A stretch of 42,456 nt of DNA from Beijerinckiaceae bacterium (lineage in GTDB: Bacteria > Pseudomonadota > Alphaproteobacteria > Rhizobiales > Beijerinckiaceae): contig CANBVC010000002.1 in the NCBI GenBank assembly GCA_947372795.1, forward strand, positions 1-42,456, read 5' to 3'. Of this stretch, positions 41,280-42,456 are shown one piece after another. How positions within the stretch are numbered: position 1 is the first letter of the stretch; every line of letters starts with the position of its first letter. The position numbers and the translations under genes are program-made. The notes under the pieces are model-generated. The model ran no database searches, was not told where the DNA came from, and was given only the letters and a program-made list of their open reading frames with translations.

Positions 41280-42137
41280 TCAGGCGGATGCGAGAGCCGC
41301 GCGATGATCGAATTCAAAACGCGCGGCATGGCTGCCGACTTCGTGAATGCGGATATCGCCGACGCCCGCGCCCGTAAAGGCGTTTCGTAGCGCCTCTATG
41401 GCGACGGCGCCCGGCGTGGCCACGAGCAGCGACAGGCCCATGCCCTCGGCGGCGCTGCTGAGAACCTCAACACCAAGCGCGCTCAAGGCGCCATGGATGG
41501 GCTCGCGCCAGCGGTCGATGACGACGGAGCGGATCAGCACATCACGGGCTGCGGCTTCCGCCAGCGGCTTTGAGATGACGAAGATGGGCATGCCGGCGGG
41601 GTGGTCGGGCCGCTCCACGAAGGGCACGCGGGCGATGATCTTGGGCGCGTCTTCGCCGACAAGATCGCTCCACCACGCCGCGCCCGAAGGCCCGCCCTCA
41701 ATGCGCACCATGCCAAGATCGCCCTCAGAGGCTGCGACCCCCGCGATGACGGCGGTGGGGCCATGGTGGATGATGAAGGGTACGGTGAAGCCGAAGTGAA
41801 AGCGCACGCTGTCGCGCATGGCTGCGTCGCCAGCCGCCACATCGGCATGGACCGAATAATTCGACTGCACATAGGTGAAGGTGGCGATGATGATGCGCCA
41901 GATGCCTTCCACCGTCTCCAGGGGCAGCAATCCCTTATGGCGCTGGGCCATGGCGCGCATCATCGAGGCCTCGCGCCCGGGCCGGAAGGCAGAGCCGCCG
42001 CCCTGCTTCGCCTTGATGGCGATCAGCGTGTCGATGATCGCGCTGCGCTCGATCAGCAATTCATGCATGGCCGCATCGATCCGATCGATGTCGACACGCA
42101 GGTCCGCCAACAGATCTTCGGGGCGACGTTCAACCAT
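41280..42137 (-). CDS. Chorismate mutase with about 190-aa C-terminal extension
   Basis: LRVDIDRIDAAMHELLIERSAIIDTLIAIKAKQGG (CM type II fold), FRPGREASMMRAM. Confidence 0.88.
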   Translation of the reverse strand: MVERRPEDLLADLRVDIDRIDAAMHELLIERSAIIDTLIAIKAKQGGGSAFRPGREASMMRAMAQRHKGLLPLETVEGIWRIIIATFTYVQSNYSVHADVAAGDAAMRDSVRFHFGFTVPFIIHHGPTAVIAGVAASEGDLGMVRIEGGPSGAAWWSDLVGEDAPKIIARVPFVERPDHPAGMPIFVISKPLAEAAARDVLIRSVVIDRWREPIHGALSALGVEVLSSAAEGMGLSLLVATPGAVAIEALRNAFTGAGVGDIRIHEVGSHAARFEFDHRAALASA

Positions 42138-42231
42138 AGTGAATCCGCAGGACGTGAGGAAAGCCCGTCTGTTTAGCCTTGCCGGGGTTGGTTGGCAAAG
42201 GATTCCGCAGCGACGACGCTATGGCCCAAGC

Positions 42232-42261
42232 TTGACTCTGCCGAAGCGCGGCACCTATAAA
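42232..42261 (+). promoter_or_regulatory. sigma70-type promoter of metX
   Basis: TTGACT - 18 bp - TATAAA. Confidence 0.65.
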
Positions 42262-42307
42262 TCAGTCCCTTCGTTCGGCAAAAAGAACGAACCCGTACGG
42301 GTCTCCA

Positions 42308-42456
42308 ATGTCATCATTTCCAGCGGCCGGTGATTTGCGATTGCGGGAAGTCGATGCGCCCCAGAGCGAGGTGGCGCATTTCGGTCCCGATCAGCCTTTG
42401 CAGATGGATGCGGGCGTCGATCTCGCCCCCTTCACCATCGCCTATCAGACCTATGG
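42308..42456 (+). CDS. metX: Homoserine O-acetyltransferase, N-terminal part (runs off window edge)
   Basis: [50 protein letters not shown]... Confidence 0.85.
   Translation, partial: MSSFPAAGDLRLREVDAPQSEVAHFGPDQPLQMDAGVDLAPFTIAYQTY

Noticed and set aside
40335-41390. 351-aa + strand ORF
   Set aside because: Antisense to hisC; composition typical of a mirrored frame
42325-42350. GGTGATTTGCGATTGC looks like the 5' part of a SAM-II riboswitch
   Set aside because: It lies inside the apparent metX reading frame and lacks the GCAGCC...GCTAAAAA part needed for the pseudoknot

Overview
This window comes from the chromosome of a GC-rich alphaproteobacterium, probably Rhizobiales/Hyphomicrobiales judging by gene content and order. 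It appears to span the replication origin and centromere. The left third runs coaE(partial)-maf-PPSR | AT-rich gap | hemJ-rho-mnmE-mnmG-rsmG-parA-parB-holA-leuS. The gap between PPSR (RP001/DUF299) and hemJ holds a cluster of degenerate DnaA boxes, a CtrA-like TTAA-N7-GTAA, three GANTC sites and an AT-rich stretch, which fits a Caulobacter-type chromosomal origin. Three near-consensus parS sites lie 2-6 kb away. The middle carries housekeeping genes (YggS, L,D-transpeptidase, OmpR-type regulator, xth, lolA, ftsK) and two ammonium-transporter loci, glnK-amtB and a solo amtB, each with a recognisable sigma54 promoter. Around 27.7-32.3 kb there is an accessory stretch next to tRNA-Gly(GCC). A 13-bp copy of the tRNA 3' end (CGCCCGCTCCAAA) recurs about 2.06 kb downstream, suggesting a small tRNA-targeted island with no visible integrase. 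It carries an FkbM-like methyltransferase and a probably frameshifted secreted protein gene. Next to it are a secreted protein of unknown function and a 464-aa protein with about nine EF-hand-like loops. The right end is a conserved block (ppa, ftsEX, ydcF, plsC, chaC, DUF2125, tyrC, hisC, chorismate mutase, metX start). No CRISPR array, rRNA, intact transposase or recognisable defence system was seen. All calls are from reading the sequence; no database searches were run.
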